Shown in pieces: positions 46,210 through 58,150 of a stretch of 64,000 nt of DNA (positions are counted from its first letter, which is position 1; each line of letters starts with the position of its first letter). The notes beneath the pieces are model-generated. The model had not been told where the DNA came from and made no database searches. It was given only the letters and a program-made list of their open reading frames with translations. A program made the translations under genes and the position numbers. Source of the stretch: Ailanthus altissimus (lineage: Eukaryota; Streptophyta; Magnoliopsida; Sapindales; Simaroubaceae); NCBI GenBank assembly GCA_946807835.1, contig OX327684.1, forward strand, positions 18,128,501-18,192,500, read 5' to 3'.

Positions 46210-48900
46210 ATTTTTTATGGCATCTCATACACATCAACTCTGCGTGTTTTATAAACACTTTAAGAGTCATGGCCTTAAAAAGTGGGTCTGCTAAATTATT
46301 TATAGAATACTTCTACAAATAATCACATCTCCTTTAAGCCAAGATCCCTCTAACCATGTGAGACTCCTCTCAACATGATTAGAGTACTGGTGTCCTCTTC
46401 CAAGACCAACAATAAACCTACGAATCCTTACTGCTGCTTTCGCTCTGCCAATCTAAATTAGCAGTGAATCCCAGTTTGGTGTAATCCCAACTCATCTAGT
46501 ACTATAGAGAATATGCACATTCCCAAATATAGACTCTCTATCATCTAAGTCAAACTAGAAGTCTGACTTCGTGCATCTTCTCATTTGTAAGTTACTTTCT
46601 TCATATTTGAGAAACTTATCCTTTGTACTCTCAAGGTACTTTAAGATATGTTTGACTACCATCAAATGGTGGTCACCTAAATCAGACTGAAACCTCGCTC
46701 GTAACTCTTATAGCCAAACTGATTTCAGGTTTCAAACACATCATAGTATACATTAATCTCTAAAAAGCTGATATATCTGGTGAGTTAGACACTTTAACTT
46801 TCTTATCTTTCATTTGAAAAGACACTCTCCTTGAAAGATGAACATCAAATCTATTAGATACGTTAACTATCTCATAGTTAATAAATTGTACCTTTCTTAG
46901 ACGCTATTGATGTGAAATGATTTGGGAGAGTCCTATCAGCTTCCTAGCTCTATCTTTATAAAACTTTATACCTAGTGATGCGATATTTCTATATCATAAA
47001 ATTAAGTGCAAGTATACACTATCGTATGCAAGTAATAAAGGGACTAAATAAGTCGGATGTCGAACCCACAGGGATATTTTTTTGTTTTAACTAATTAATA
47101 AAATGATATCTTCCTAATAATTATTCAGATAAATAAAAATCTAAGAATGAATGTAGAAAATATAAAAAATAAAAACACAATGCAAAGAGATTTAAGTGAT
47201 AGCAATATAGAGAAAACCTAAGATTAATACTATCCCTCAATATGTTTTCTAATGATTAATCTTATAATATTTAACTCACTTAGTCTTTGTTATTGATCAA
47301 GACATTAATGTATTCACAAGCCTCTTCCAAGGTCATGCAAGTATACCTTAATTTACCAAATACCTATATTCCTATGGTACTTGTAATAAATTAAGATTCA
47401 TTATGATTAGGTCTTATTGATAATACATGCCAATTAGGTATATTCCTATCCTAAATTGAAACTTGCATATGCAACATTAAATGTTACTCTACAATCATGC
47501 ATCAAATTTCCTAGGTCTAAATATTATAATTCCTCTTCCGAGTTTATCAATAATATTACCAACTCATTCACCATATATTGGCCAGATATATTGAAGCATT
47601 ACGCACAAGTAATTTAAATATCAAATAACTAAGTTTATTAAATATTCTAAAGATTTGGCAATTAAGCACACATATTGAGTTCAAATATTAACCCTATAAA
47701 ATAAGTTTAGTTCATAGCTATAAGAGAACAGCAGTAAAAATAATAATAAATCATGATACAACCAATAGCAAACCGATATAGACGTCGAATTGCTCTTAAT
47801 TACGCTGCCTAAGAACTCTTAATGCCGAAGAACGCCTTGAATCTCTCTCTAAAGTTGCCTCAATTAAACTCTTATTGCTCTACAAGACTCGTGCTCTTGG
47901 GTCGTCTTAGATTCATTCTTAAAGGCTGGGAACGAGTGGCATTTTATAGGAATTGATATAAGCTTGAAAATCTCAATTCTCGTCGGGCTAGGACTCGCGC
48001 TACCGCTGGGGCGCTATACTTCTGTCGCTGGGGCGACGCGTGAAAATGGCTTCACCGCTGAAGCAGTGGATTGATGGTGCTGTCTCATCACTGGAGCGGT
48101 AAAGGTGTGGCGTTGGGGCGCCAGATGCGACTTCAACAGGTCGTATTTCTTATTTCGATCACTATTATAGCGCTGGGGCGATAATCCTCTTGGCGCTGGG
48201 GCGATGAACACATACTTTGAAAACTTTGCATTTTAGTCCCTGTTTTCGCTCCTTTTGCATTCTTTCTTTAAATTTCATTCAAGTCCCTATAAATAACAAT
48301 AATGCACATAAATAGCCATCTATTCTCATAAAATCATAAAATATCAATAATAAAAATATGAGAAAATATATGACAAATTTGCCCTTATCACCTAGTATAA
48401 CGGAATCCTCTCACAAATCCTTTATGGAGAAATTCTTACAAGTTACTTCTGACTGATTATAACATACTTACATTATTCCCAATGACCAGTATATCATCAA
48501 CAAAGAGCATCAAGAAGACTATCATGCTCCCACTGACCTTTCATGCATATTAGACTAGAAGTCTGGCTGGACGTAAAACCTTCAGACTATTCCATGAATA
48601 TCTCTTACTCGAGGTATTCATTCCGGAACACCTTTCTTACATCCATCTGCCAAACTTCAAAGTCATAATATGCTGCAAGAGCCAATAAAATTCTAATTGA
48701 CTATAGCATAAACACTGATCTAAAGGTTTCCTCTTAGTTGATCCTAGATCATTGAGGATTACTTTTCTAAAACCAATATAGGGCCTAGAAAGTCTCTACC
48801 TTCCATCTAACTCCTACTACCCCTTTGTAAACTCTTTACAACCAATGAGAACAATTCTCATAGGTAGCTAGACCAAGTCCCAGACTTGATTCCGATGCAT
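46210..48900 (-). pseudogene. copia RT and RNase H relic of element 4, split by solo LTR C2
   Basis: RT reads ALAAYYDFEVWQMDVRKVF at about 48610-48690, VFLMLFVDDILVIGNN with an FVDD active site at 48493-48504, and then DSVILGIKFYKDRARKLIGLSQ across the C2 insertion: the frame joins exactly when 46976-48390 and one CCTAG copy are removed. YTMMCLKPEISLAIRVTS follows at about 46695-46750. RNase H and the C terminus (NNLADPLFKAMTLK) lie at about 46240-46460. Several stops interrupt both enzymes. Confidence 0.87.
46976..48390 (-). repeat. solo LTR C2 in the RT of copia element 4
   Basis: It starts TGATGCGATATTTC and ends TTGCCCTTATCA, with perfect CCTAG duplications at 46971-46975 and 48391-48395. 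1415 bp, nearly the same as C1. Seven cgctgg(g)gcg-type words lie within 48000-48206. It has no internal gypsy sequence. Confidence 0.95.
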
Positions 48901-50030
48901 ATAATCAATTTTGTTTACTTGGCTTATTGTTGCTTCCCGAATCGATGTCTAACATCAACTCCTTATAGGTCAAAGGATTATTTTCTTCTACCAAGAAAAC
49001 TCAAAGTCCACCTTCAAGTATCAACCATACTTAAAACGTGACCTAGAAATCCTTTCCGACCCATTTAGAAGTATGCTTAAAGGTCACTGTTTAATTAAGC
49101 CTGAGTTCTTATCCTTGGTTCATTATTTTCTAGATTGACTTCACCAAGCCAAATCTTTCTATGATTCCCACGATCCATGAAAAACTCTTTTTTTTAGCAT
49201 AATGGTGTATTAAGAAATAAACACATTTCACTTCTCTAAATCATAGAACTAGTATCCTATATAATTCATAGGATACTCAATGAACCTATTCTTGTGCCGC
49301 TTGGGTGTTGTTTATACTATTGAGTAACTCTTACAAAATAAGATACCCTGCAGCGTAACTTTTACGTAAGCAGGACAACCCCAAGTCTTAACTTACTTAA
49401 GATACAGCTTCCTTCCTTTCTGTATCACATACAGAATGGAAGGAACAGCTTCTGATGGAACTCTGCTTAAATAAGCAGCTGTATTTTAAGCATATTCTCA
49501 CAGATATAGATCGGCAACACTCATTATCAATCGGACGATATCTAATAAAATCTTATTCCTCCTTACCAAAATATTATTATGTTATGGATAACCCGGAGGA
49601 TTATAATGAGTGAGAATCTCATTCTTCTTTAGACAAATGAGAAATTTGCTGTTAATGTACTCACTACCTCGATCTAATCAAAGGAATGTGACATACATTC
49701 TGGTATTTATGGTCATCTCCATGAATACATTATTCGTAAACTGGTTAAGTCTATATGGTCAGATTAGGAATCCAACCATCTTTAACCAGACGAATAAGCA
49801 TCTCACGCCTATATGACCTAAACTTATATACCACAGCTCTGTATCATTTAAGGATTCTGATCTATAGACATTATATATAATGTTTATTTATTAACTGACA
49901 TTCAGCTAATAAAACATTATACTTATTATGCAATGCAACTATTGTATTTCATGCAAGAAGTAAGTCAAGTTGTCCAATAACTTGGACTTGCAAGAAATCA
50001 CCATTTCTTACTCTCAACTTTACTTCTTCA
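48900..50030 (-). pseudogene. copia integrase relic of element 4
   Basis: The minus strand shows the pre-integrase block GHIGVRCL (frame-shifted) near 49810 and the core block GSEYINSKFLICLKKNEIL followed by THYNPPGYP at about 49560-49660, matching RGGEY..EF..YLKENGI..PGTPQ. A YPMNYIGY.FYD-like piece lies at about 49240-49280, corresponding to the integrase end. Stops and frameshifts occur throughout, and the small plus-strand ORF 49610-49816 is a shadow of this region. Confidence 0.72.
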
Positions 50031-50578
50031 AGCTGTTGCATTTTTATTTCTCTCAATCCCTGTAACATCTTGCAAACATGAGAGGGATGTACGGTATCTC
50101 ATACCCAACTTGAACTAGTATCTTATGCCCGAGAAATGTCTATGTGTATTATACACTGACCTGTGGGAATCTTCCTGATAATTATAAGGTTTCTAGGGTA
50201 GAGGGATTTCTAATGTCCAACCTTACTATAGTGGAAACACTTTCTATCTACATGTTCTCTTGTTGATCTTAGGATAAATGTTGCCTCTGAGGATTGATCC
50301 TGGGTATCTGCCTCATCTTTTTTTTCTGACACACATCTGGTCTCACCAGATATACTTGGAATAAAAGGTGAAGTACCCTAAACAAAGAGGGTCACACTCT
50401 CTATTCAATCCTTTAAAGGTGTTATCAGAATTACTTTACAGCAAACTCTGATCAACAATAAATCCAAATTTTTTGAATCCAGAACACTTCTAAGATTCAT
50501 CCATTGTTCAGAGTAATTCCTAGTACCCTAGAGTTGGACTGCATCAACTATGCTCACCAACTGGTTAGTAGTGGCCAT
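50030..50578 (-). pseudogene. copia gag-protease relic of element 4
   Basis: A start codon at 50578 opens MATTNQLVSIVDAVQL, then a stop, then NYSEQWMNLRSVLDSKNLD, equivalent to the gag start of element 5 at 58151. A degenerate zinc knuckle (KCFHYSKVGH) lies at about 50220-50250 with the second Cys changed to Tyr. GLREIKMQQLEEVKLRVRNG at about 50010-50075 is the block between protease and integrase. The gag middle is deleted, since the start and knuckle are only about 340 bp apart. Confidence 0.72.
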
Positions 50579-50796
50579 TATTCTTGACAGGCCAAACTTA
50601 CGGGAGATGTAAGCGAAATATTCATTAAATCACTAATGGAACGTTTTAAATCATGGGTACACTAATTATTCATTTTCGATTTAAAATGCCCTCCTACTGC
50701 TTTACATAATCCCGGTAATCTCTCAAACGGAAAGATGATAGTTTTAACTTTTTAAACTATACAGTGGGAAGTAGATCCCATTGAAATTTACTCGGG

Positions 50797-51092
50797 CCTC
50801 ACACTGTAGCAATATTGGCCTTTGTAAACCCAACAGGTAGACAACACTTGTCAATTGCATCTTATGCAACTCTTACCCCTTGATCCTAAATATACATTAT
50901 TCTCACGCTGTAACAATATTGGATAAGTGTATTCTAGATTAACTTGTAAATGATCAAATATATGCTACCGATACTACCCTCACGCTGTAGCAATGTTAGG
51001 CAATACTTTCGCATATATTTTCCTCATCTCATGTTTAATTGGCATAGTCTAAGCCCAGCCGACCAAGTCCCTCACACTGTAGCAATATTGAG
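50797..51092 (-). repeat. four spaced copies of a 20-bp motif in the leader of copia element 4
   Basis: On the minus strand the motif AATATTGCTACAGYGTGAGG occurs at 51092-51070, 51000-50978, 50922-50902 and 50818-50797, with one to three changes each. Spacings are about 92, 76 and 105 bp. The same four occur with about the same spacings in the leader of element 5 (57663-57952). They end about 220 bp before the gag start. Function is unknown. Confidence 0.82.
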
Positions 51093-51644
51093 ACAAGGCC
51101 AACGTGACTCGTCTAACACCGTATTGACAAGAAGAATCATAATAAAATATTATCTCATAATATAATATTCTTCAATCTAATTAAGAAAGATTTTTGTATC
51201 TAGGTCTCTATTCTCCTAGGAATGGTGATTCTCAATTAATTAAATTTTCTATGCAAGTACAACTAACCCCCACCAGTAAGGCTCTCATCGTGGTTACTAG
51301 CACAAAAATAAATTCTAGTTTATAATGCAAACCAATAACTCTTTATCACTGCATCTCATAAACTTCGATTTATAATGTAGACTGATAAATTTTATCACTA
51401 CATCTCATAAATCTACAAATGCAAAATTAATATTTTGAAACACTGTTCCAAAAAACTATAACAGTGGACCACAACTTTTTACTATAGCAGTGAACATTAA
51501 TTTTACTGTAGCAGTGAACAGTTAAATTTCATTCTTCTTGTGCTACTGTTCAAGTAAACAGTGCGCCGCCACCACACCACCTGTCATCGTTACCATGTTG
51601 GAAAGTCAAATCCCTAGCACCGCAGCGCCAACACACATCACTGC
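51093..51644 (-). other. leader of copia element 4, gag-proximal half
   Basis: Untranslated. It contains ctgttcac/gcagtgaac words at 51440-51560 in several copies on both strands, and a block at 51270-51300 (gtggttactagcac on plus) that has a counterpart in the element 5 leader near 57455-57510. A GC-rich part starts at about 51560 and continues after solo LTR B. Confidence 0.5.
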
Positions 51645-54451
51645 TGTAGTAACCACTTATCCAACACCGAAAAGAATAAATATTTATATATATGTATAAT
51701 ATTCATATTTTATTTGTATGTGGATGGTAATTAATTATGTATTGTTATTAGTATTGTTTGTATAGATTAAGGACATACTATTAGTATTGGGTTTATTTGC
51801 AAGACTTTAGATTTATTTTAGAGACCAAATTGTAATACTTTAAAAGTTTTTAGGGTAAATTCGTAAATATAAAAAATTAGCCTCTTAGTATAAAAATACA
51901 CTTTTGAAATTCTAATTCACTTATTTTGGTCGAGCTACCTCTTTTAGAGTGAGAAAAGAGAGAAAAAATGGGAGAGAAAGAGAAGAAGAAGAAAAAGAGA
52001 AGAAGAAAGTTAGAATTTAAGTTTTAAGAGGTATATTATAACCCTTTCTTAGTTTCTTGGTGTTAAATTAGTTAATTCCTTTAAGTTTTAATTTCTAAAA
52101 ATATGTACAATTGAGGATTTGATGTGTATTTCGTAAGATATTGTGAGAATTGATGATGATCTATGTAGGTAGTTTGATAAATCATGATGAATTACAGAAT
52201 TTCTACTTAATAGTCTCTTGATCCAAGAATTTTTTAAATTATTGTGCTTTGATTTTGGATTTGGATTTTAAGTATATTAAATTAGGCATGTTTAGAATCA
52301 TTTGAGACTTTAAATTGATTGAAAATCTCAAAAATTGAATTTGTAGTGAATTTACCAAAATGACCCTGAAATTCTAAAAATTTCCTGTGTAAATAGTATG
52401 ATATAGTGACAAATAATTGTTTGTCTGCTTAATAATCTTCAAAAATTATGAATTTATGGAATATGATAATTTTATATGTCTAATATGATATACTCAGAAT
52501 TTAGAATTTAGATTAATGTGGTTAAATTGTTATGATTTTCTAAAGAGTGTCAGCTTATTGTAGTATTTGATTAACAGATTTTTAAAGCTATAATAAAAAA
52601 TAGTTTTAAAATACTTTTGGCAGTGATTTTGAAGTGAAATATTTATCATGAATTTAGATATGTGTCAAGAGTAATTATGTGATATTTTTATAATTTTTTA
52701 GTTATTATATAATTTTATAAAATTAGGAGATTAAATACTGTTCAGTAAATATCTTGATCCTGTCGAAAAATAGTTTGGATTTGATAGTGTTTATGGAATG
52801 AATTGTGTAGGGATTATGATATAATATTCATATATATATGAGTTAAGAATGATATTTTCTGATTTTGAAGTAATTGAACATCATTTGGTGTATAAGAAAA
52901 TTTTGTTAAGTGTAAGTGTGAATGACAGGTTTTGAGAAACTAAGTAATTAGACCAATTCGATGTGATAAGTGCAATATGTGTAATTTTATAAGCTATTTA
53001 AAGTGTTTTGTGTAAATGTTGAGGCTCATAAAAAGATTAATCCCCATTGATAGGTTAAAGAGATATAAGATTCGTAGCCAAAAGTGCTAAGAGGTAAGTA
53101 TACTAGACTTTACTGAAAACACAATAAGCATAGTAATTGTCTATGTATGATTTTGTAAATGTGCTTAGAAATATATTTATGTTATGCCAAAGTATATTTG
53201 ATATGTAATGTGAAAGACATATGTTTATGAATGTGAGCATTGACATTGAACGTGGATAAACATGTGTTTTTTTGAAAGTGAGTTTTCAAAATGAAATGTG
53301 TTTAACAAAGAAAGCTTTTGAAGTGTAATATGTCCATGAGAAACATTTTGTGTTTTGAGGATGCTTGAACTCAATGTTGACTTAGTAGGCATCTTATGTG
53401 ATTTATGGAGCCTTTATGTGTGGCCTTTTCTTCGAGATTGGTATATGTTATGTGTTCCATATGTAGGGAGGATCCTATTGGTACCTAAAGAAAGATTGAG
53501 TCATCACATTCGTGTGGTGACATATTGGTATATGTGAGAGGACTCACTGATGATTAGGGTGAGGGTTTGGCTCTTACCTTCAGGTTTGAGCATTATATAT
53601 GTGTAATTTAAACCTCACTTGTACTTTGCCTCTCATACGGTATGTCACCTACGAGTGACATTTGGCTCATTATGTGATATGTGATATGCAAGTCCTACTA
53701 AGTAGTAGTTGAGTGATGGTATTCCTATTATATGTTTTTAAAGAATGTGTAAGCGCTTACCTGACATGTAATTTGATAAGATTATGAATTTTGATTTATC
53801 ACAGCATATCATACACATGCATTGTGTACATATATGTATTTGTAATTTGATATATGAAAAACTAGTATGCTTACTGAGTTTTATACTTATTATAGTTTAT
53901 GGTGATTTCAGATAAATAAGGTACATGTGTACTTAGCGAATTTGGCAAGGCTTCTGCTGTCCCTTGGGTTTCCTAAGTTGTTAGGTTGCTAAGTGTTTTA
54001 TTTGTGGACACATAGTTTAAGATATTTGATTTGTCCCTATTGAATAAATACTTATGTATTATTTTATTAGGTGTGGTTGTATTTGGTTTATATTTCACCA
54101 AGTGTGGTTATGGGTTGATTTTAAGTAAGAATTTACAATGAATATATTCTGGGCTTTCGGTAACAAAGTTACAACTAGTGATGTAGTAGAATGTTAATCT
54201 CTGAGAAAACTTTACATATCTCCGGTTCACTAATTGCCCCAGTCATAATTCAATTGTTATAATTCTAAAAAAATTGAAATGAATGTTTAAATATTATCAA
54301 TAAAGGTTTATGTTTATATTTTTAAACATGAGACCAACCCGTAAACAAGAATTTAGGAATATACTAGAAACAATAAGATTGTATGTGTGCTCATTATTGA
54401 ATGAATGTAAGTTATGTCATGTGTCAGATCTTTTAGGTCTGGGGCATGACA
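51645..54451. repeat. solo LTR B in the leader of copia element 4 (same family as A)
   Basis: It begins TGTAGTAACC and ends GGGGCATGACA, flanked by ACTGC (51640-51644) and GCTGC (54452-54456), 4/5. 2807 bp, parallel to 13566-16283 over its length, with an extra roughly 97-bp segment at about 54300-54398 absent from A. The ORF 53355-53537 equals the ORF in A and reflects LTR ancestry, not a gene. Confidence 0.9.
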
Positions 54452-54456
54452 GCTGC

Positions 54457-54815
54457 AGCGCTGGAAGGTCAAACCTCCGGTGCTGCAGTGCTCGCGTCTC
54501 AACGTTGGAAGGTCGTACCTCCAGCGCTGCAGCACTGATGCTTTATCGCTGGGGCGCAAATTCCAAAAACTAATGCCTTAGCGTAGGCTGGCTAGCGCCT
54601 CAATGGTGGCTCGCCATCCCTCCAGCACTGAGGCGCCAGGTCTTCAGCGCTGCAGTGCTAGGCCGATAAATCCCAGCGCTACGGCGCTAGCCCCTTGGCG
54701 CGGCAGCACCCAATGAACTCTCATTTTGCATACCCGTTTTATCACTTGAAACACACCATTTTTACCGGGTCTTTTACATTCGTTCACTCCAACCACACCC
54801 AAATACAACCTAAAT
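54457..54815 (-). other. GC-rich leader segment of copia element 4
   Basis: Untranslated sequence between PBS and solo LTR B. It has repeated agcgctg(c/g)..gcgct words (about ten between 54457 and 54712), strongly GC-rich in an AT-rich region. Similar words occur inside gypsy LTR families C, D, G and H. The short ORFs here (54310-54573, 54353-54559, 54644-54829) are chance readings. Confidence 0.6.
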
Positions 54816-54828
54816 GGCTCTGATACCA
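54816..54828 (-). promoter_or_regulatory. primer-binding site of copia element 4
   Basis: The minus strand reads TGGTATCAGAGCC, the standard initiator-tRNA-Met primer site of plant copia elements, three bases after the LTR end CTAACA. Confidence 0.93.
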
Positions 54829-54831
54829 TTT

Positions 54832-56969
54832 TGTTAGCGGATCTAAATACGTGTGGGTGTATGCATGTGCAATTATGTCTATTGCCTAAATACGTATCAT
54901 ATACGAATTTCTAACGCAGCGAAAGCTTAAATCATGCCATAAACACAATAAATATAATATATTAATCGCATTAATATATTAGAGGATAGAGAATTCACCT
55001 CAACGTGTAACGTTATACACGTATTTCCTCGAAGTTCTCATAGAGACCAACTCGTGTGTAGTTCTAGTCACCAACACGGTAGGCTTGGTGAACTAGAATA
55101 ACAGTCCAATATTCAGGCCAGAATTAACTTTTAATTCCCAAAATGGCCGGTGTATGTTTTTCATCATTTTCTCCAAAAGGATAAGAAATGGAGAATTTGA
55201 GGTAATTCATAATTGCTCTAATTGGAAGCATAGAGAAAATGAAATAATTTCATTTTCCCTCCCTTCCTATTTCTTTTTCTTCTTCTCTTCTTCTTCTTCT
55301 TCTTCTTCTTCTCCTCCTCCTTCTCCATTTCTTTCTTTCTCGACCAAATTTGGCCTCACACTCTTCACCTTTCTCTTTCTCTTTATCTATCTATATATAT
55401 ATAATATATAATAAAATATATATAATATAATATATTATATAATCTATATAATATAATATATTATATAATATAATTAATAATATAATATAATAATATATTA
55501 TATAATATAAAAAGAGAGATATTTGATTATTTAACAATTAAATATTTAAATTAAAAAATGACCATTTTGCCCTTCATAAATAGTTACCAAGTTTACCCCC
55601 TAGTAGGTCCCATCAAATCTCACACTTGGGTAAACTTAACTGAAGGTCCACAATACGCCATGTGTCATTATACAATCAGTAAATAATAATTATTAACTAA
55701 TTGTTATATTTAACACTTAAATACAGACACACACGCATTCCCGTGGTAATTCTAAATATTGCTAAATTAAACAATTTAATTCGGCACGCTGCCCCAGTGT
55801 ACAACGAGTACACTCTATATCACGGGACTCTCTAGGTCCTACGCCCGATTCATCAAATAGAACTATTCCATGAGTCTGTGAGCAATGCCACACGCACACG
55901 TCACGGATATTACAAATTAGCACATTGAACCATACAAGCTGAGGTTACAACGCATACGTATAGTCCTTCCGTCATGATATCTTGGATGTGCTGGGGATAT
56001 AGATTATCATCGTCAAATTCCCTAGTGCTCATCCATGTTTTATCTTCAAACTCGTATCTCACTGAACAATATGTGCAAACTCCTTTGCCATATTGTTCTA
56101 CCCTGGCGGAACTCTTTCCGGGGATAATTGCTTGTGGCCACAAGACTTTCTGAGATACAGTCTCGAAGCATCTAGATATCAAACTCCATATGGGAGCTGA
56201 CAGATCCAATATTTGTACGCACCAGACTCCATAAGCATCGAACCATACCCAGCAACACCCAACAGTCACACTATGAAAGGTCTGTGACATGCATGGAACT
56301 AAAGTATGGTGGATCACTTATAAGCCCACCGTGGCACTCAGGTCAAAGGACCACGTATACTACTCAACTCAAGAGGACCCTCCGTTGACGGCTTACATTG
56401 GTGTCTATCGGAGGCTCTCGTGAGTCTGTCTCATATCCAGTCCTAACTGGATACTAATATGTCAATACGAGCTCCAAGCTCACAGTCAGCTAGGAACTAC
56501 CATCGATACCCTATAGGTACGACATATGTTGATCTATATAAAAAGGTATCCACCGACAGACTCGTATTGATAGAAATAGATCAGGGAAAATTATTTGAGA
56601 ACATACTAGCGCAACATGTATTTCTCGACACCCGATTGCAACTCTTGTAACTATGCAGTTACTAGTATATTTCTATGTCTATGTCCCATTACAGACAAGG
56701 CTCTAACTCTTGGATATGCTAAGTATTATAACCAGCTAACACTTATCTGTGCTAACATTTAGCATTTATATCTCTCAGTGTGGCTAACTATGAGCCCTTA
56801 TCTAAACTCTTTTAGATCTGATCCGAACTCCTTCAAATCTACAATGTCTGTAACGTTACATGCATAATACCATATATATAGGTATTAGCGATTTAATAGG
56901 AATGTACACTTGTATAAATATACAAGTATATGTACATTCAGGGATGGCACGTAAGTATCGACCCTAACA
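54832..56969 (-). repeat. 5' LTR of copia element 4 (family K)
   Basis: On the minus strand it starts TGTTAGGGTCGATACTTACG and ends CCGCTAACA, with TGTTAG/CTAACA inverted ends, 2138 bp, and is followed by a perfect PBS. It gives the clean definition of family K. The ORFs at 55910-56317, 56459-56650 and 56938-57135 lie in or across it and have no counterpart frame in the other K copies. Confidence 0.92.
55263..55510 (+). repeat. pyrimidine (TTC)n tract and AT-only tract within LTR K1
   Basis: About 75 bp of ttc/ctc repeats (55263-55345) are followed by almost pure AT sequence with many tatata and taatataat words (55390-55510). The poly-Ser ORF at 55154-55411 is a reading of this tract. Confidence 0.85.
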
Positions 56970-58150
56970 AGATATAGTGTTTTGTATTGTTTGATGTGCC
57001 CAAAAATAATGAATGCCACGGGTTCGAGTGTTGAAATTGTTGTACCAAGTTATTGTTTGACTTAACATTGGAGCATTGCATGTGTGACACGGAGGCATTC
57101 ATAAAAATTTGAATGAATACTAGGGTAGGTAACACTGAGGCATTTATGGCATCTAAATAAAAGCAAGGGCAGTATGTGTCTAATAGTGAGGCATTGAAGA
57201 CACTAGTTTAACTTTTAAAGTGTTGTATTTCTGGTGCCGGGTGTCCAAGATGCTAGAATTTAGGCTAGGGTTTTAGCATTTGTCACGCTACGACATTATG
57301 TGATAATGTCAGAGTAGTGAAAATTTGTCACGCTAGGGTGTTCAAACAGAACATTAGGGTGATGCTTCTCTGTTGCGGGGGCATTGGAGACAGAGGAATT
57401 CACGCGAGAGTTAGTTGTATGTATATATTGTTACATATACTATGATCATTTGGTTACGTTGTTAACCACAATAGGAGCCCTATTGGTGGAGGTTAGTTGT
57501 GCTTGCGTAAAATAAATGTGTGTTTGAGAATATTATCCTCATGAAATTTGGGTAGTTTCAAAAATCTCTCTTAATCAGCTTGAAATGTATTTCATTTTGA
57601 AAAAATATTATACATGATATGTCTTGTCAATTTGATGTTAGATTGATCACATCGATCTTTCTCAATATTGCTAAAGCATTAGGGACTAGTCAGAGTGATT
57701 TGGATTATACTAGTTAAACATGAGATGAGGCAAATATAAGTGAACATATTGCCAATATTGCTGAAGCGTTAAAGTATTATCAATAACTTATATTTGATCC
57801 TTAACAAGTTAATCTAGAATGCACATATCGAATATTGTTAAAGCATAAGGATAAGGTGTGTTTAGGATTAGAGTTTAAAGTTACATAAGATGCAATTAAC
57901 AGAGTTGTCTACCTTTAACGTTTATAAAAACTAATATTGTTAAAGTGTGAGGTTGAAGTAAATGCTAATTAGGCATACTTTCTACTGTAAAGTTTAAGTT
58001 AAACTTTCGTTTTTTTATTTTAGTGATTAAAGGGAAAATATAAAGCAGTGGGAGGATGAAAATATATAAAAAGTTATATCCATAATCTTAAGCATTTTAA
58101 CAATTTAAAATGTTTCACTAACATCTTTTCTTTTATCTTTTGACGATACA
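56970..58150 (+). other. leader of copia element 5 (after the interruption)
   Basis: Untranslated DNA between PBS and gag. The early part has several (ca)ctgaggcatt words (57070-57205) and gtcacgcta words (57283-57355). The later part has the four-motif array. With the piece at 45574-45619 the leader is about 1.23 kb, close to that of element 4. Confidence 0.65.
57663..57952 (+). repeat. four spaced copies of a 20-bp motif in the leader of copia element 5
   Basis: Motif variants begin at 57663 (caatattgctaaagcatta), 57753 (caatattgctgaagcgtt), 57829 (cgaatattgttaaagcata) and 57931 (ctaatattgttaaagtgtga). Spacings are 90, 76 and 102 bp, near those in element 4. The last lies about 200 bp before the gag start. 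Confidence 0.8.

Larger units (their letters stand above)
46188..56969 (-). mobile_element. Ty1/copia element 4 (family K), minus strand, with two solo LTR insertions
   Basis: Order on the minus strand is 5' LTR (56969-54832), PBS (54828-54816), leader (about 1.27 kb without insert), gag (from 50578), protease, integrase, RT, RNase H, and a polypurine tract gcaagtgggagat ending at about 46188. A 3' LTR should follow, but SINE-like sequence lies there instead, so the 3' LTR is lost. Solo LTRs C2 and B interrupt RT and leader. It lies within the leader of copia element 5. All coding parts are broken. Confidence 0.87.

Noticed and set aside
45849..46294. Overlapping ORFs on both strands in the GC-rich cluster
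   Set aside because: GC-rich DNA has few stops. The frames cross SINE-like units and the copia 3' end and show no domain.
55154..55411. ORF with a Ser/Pro-rich tract and hydrophobic tail
   Set aside because: It is a reading of the (ttc)n microsatellite in an LTR.
55910..56317. A 135-codon minus-strand ORF
   Set aside because: It lies wholly inside the family-K LTR, and I see no matching open frame in the other K copies.
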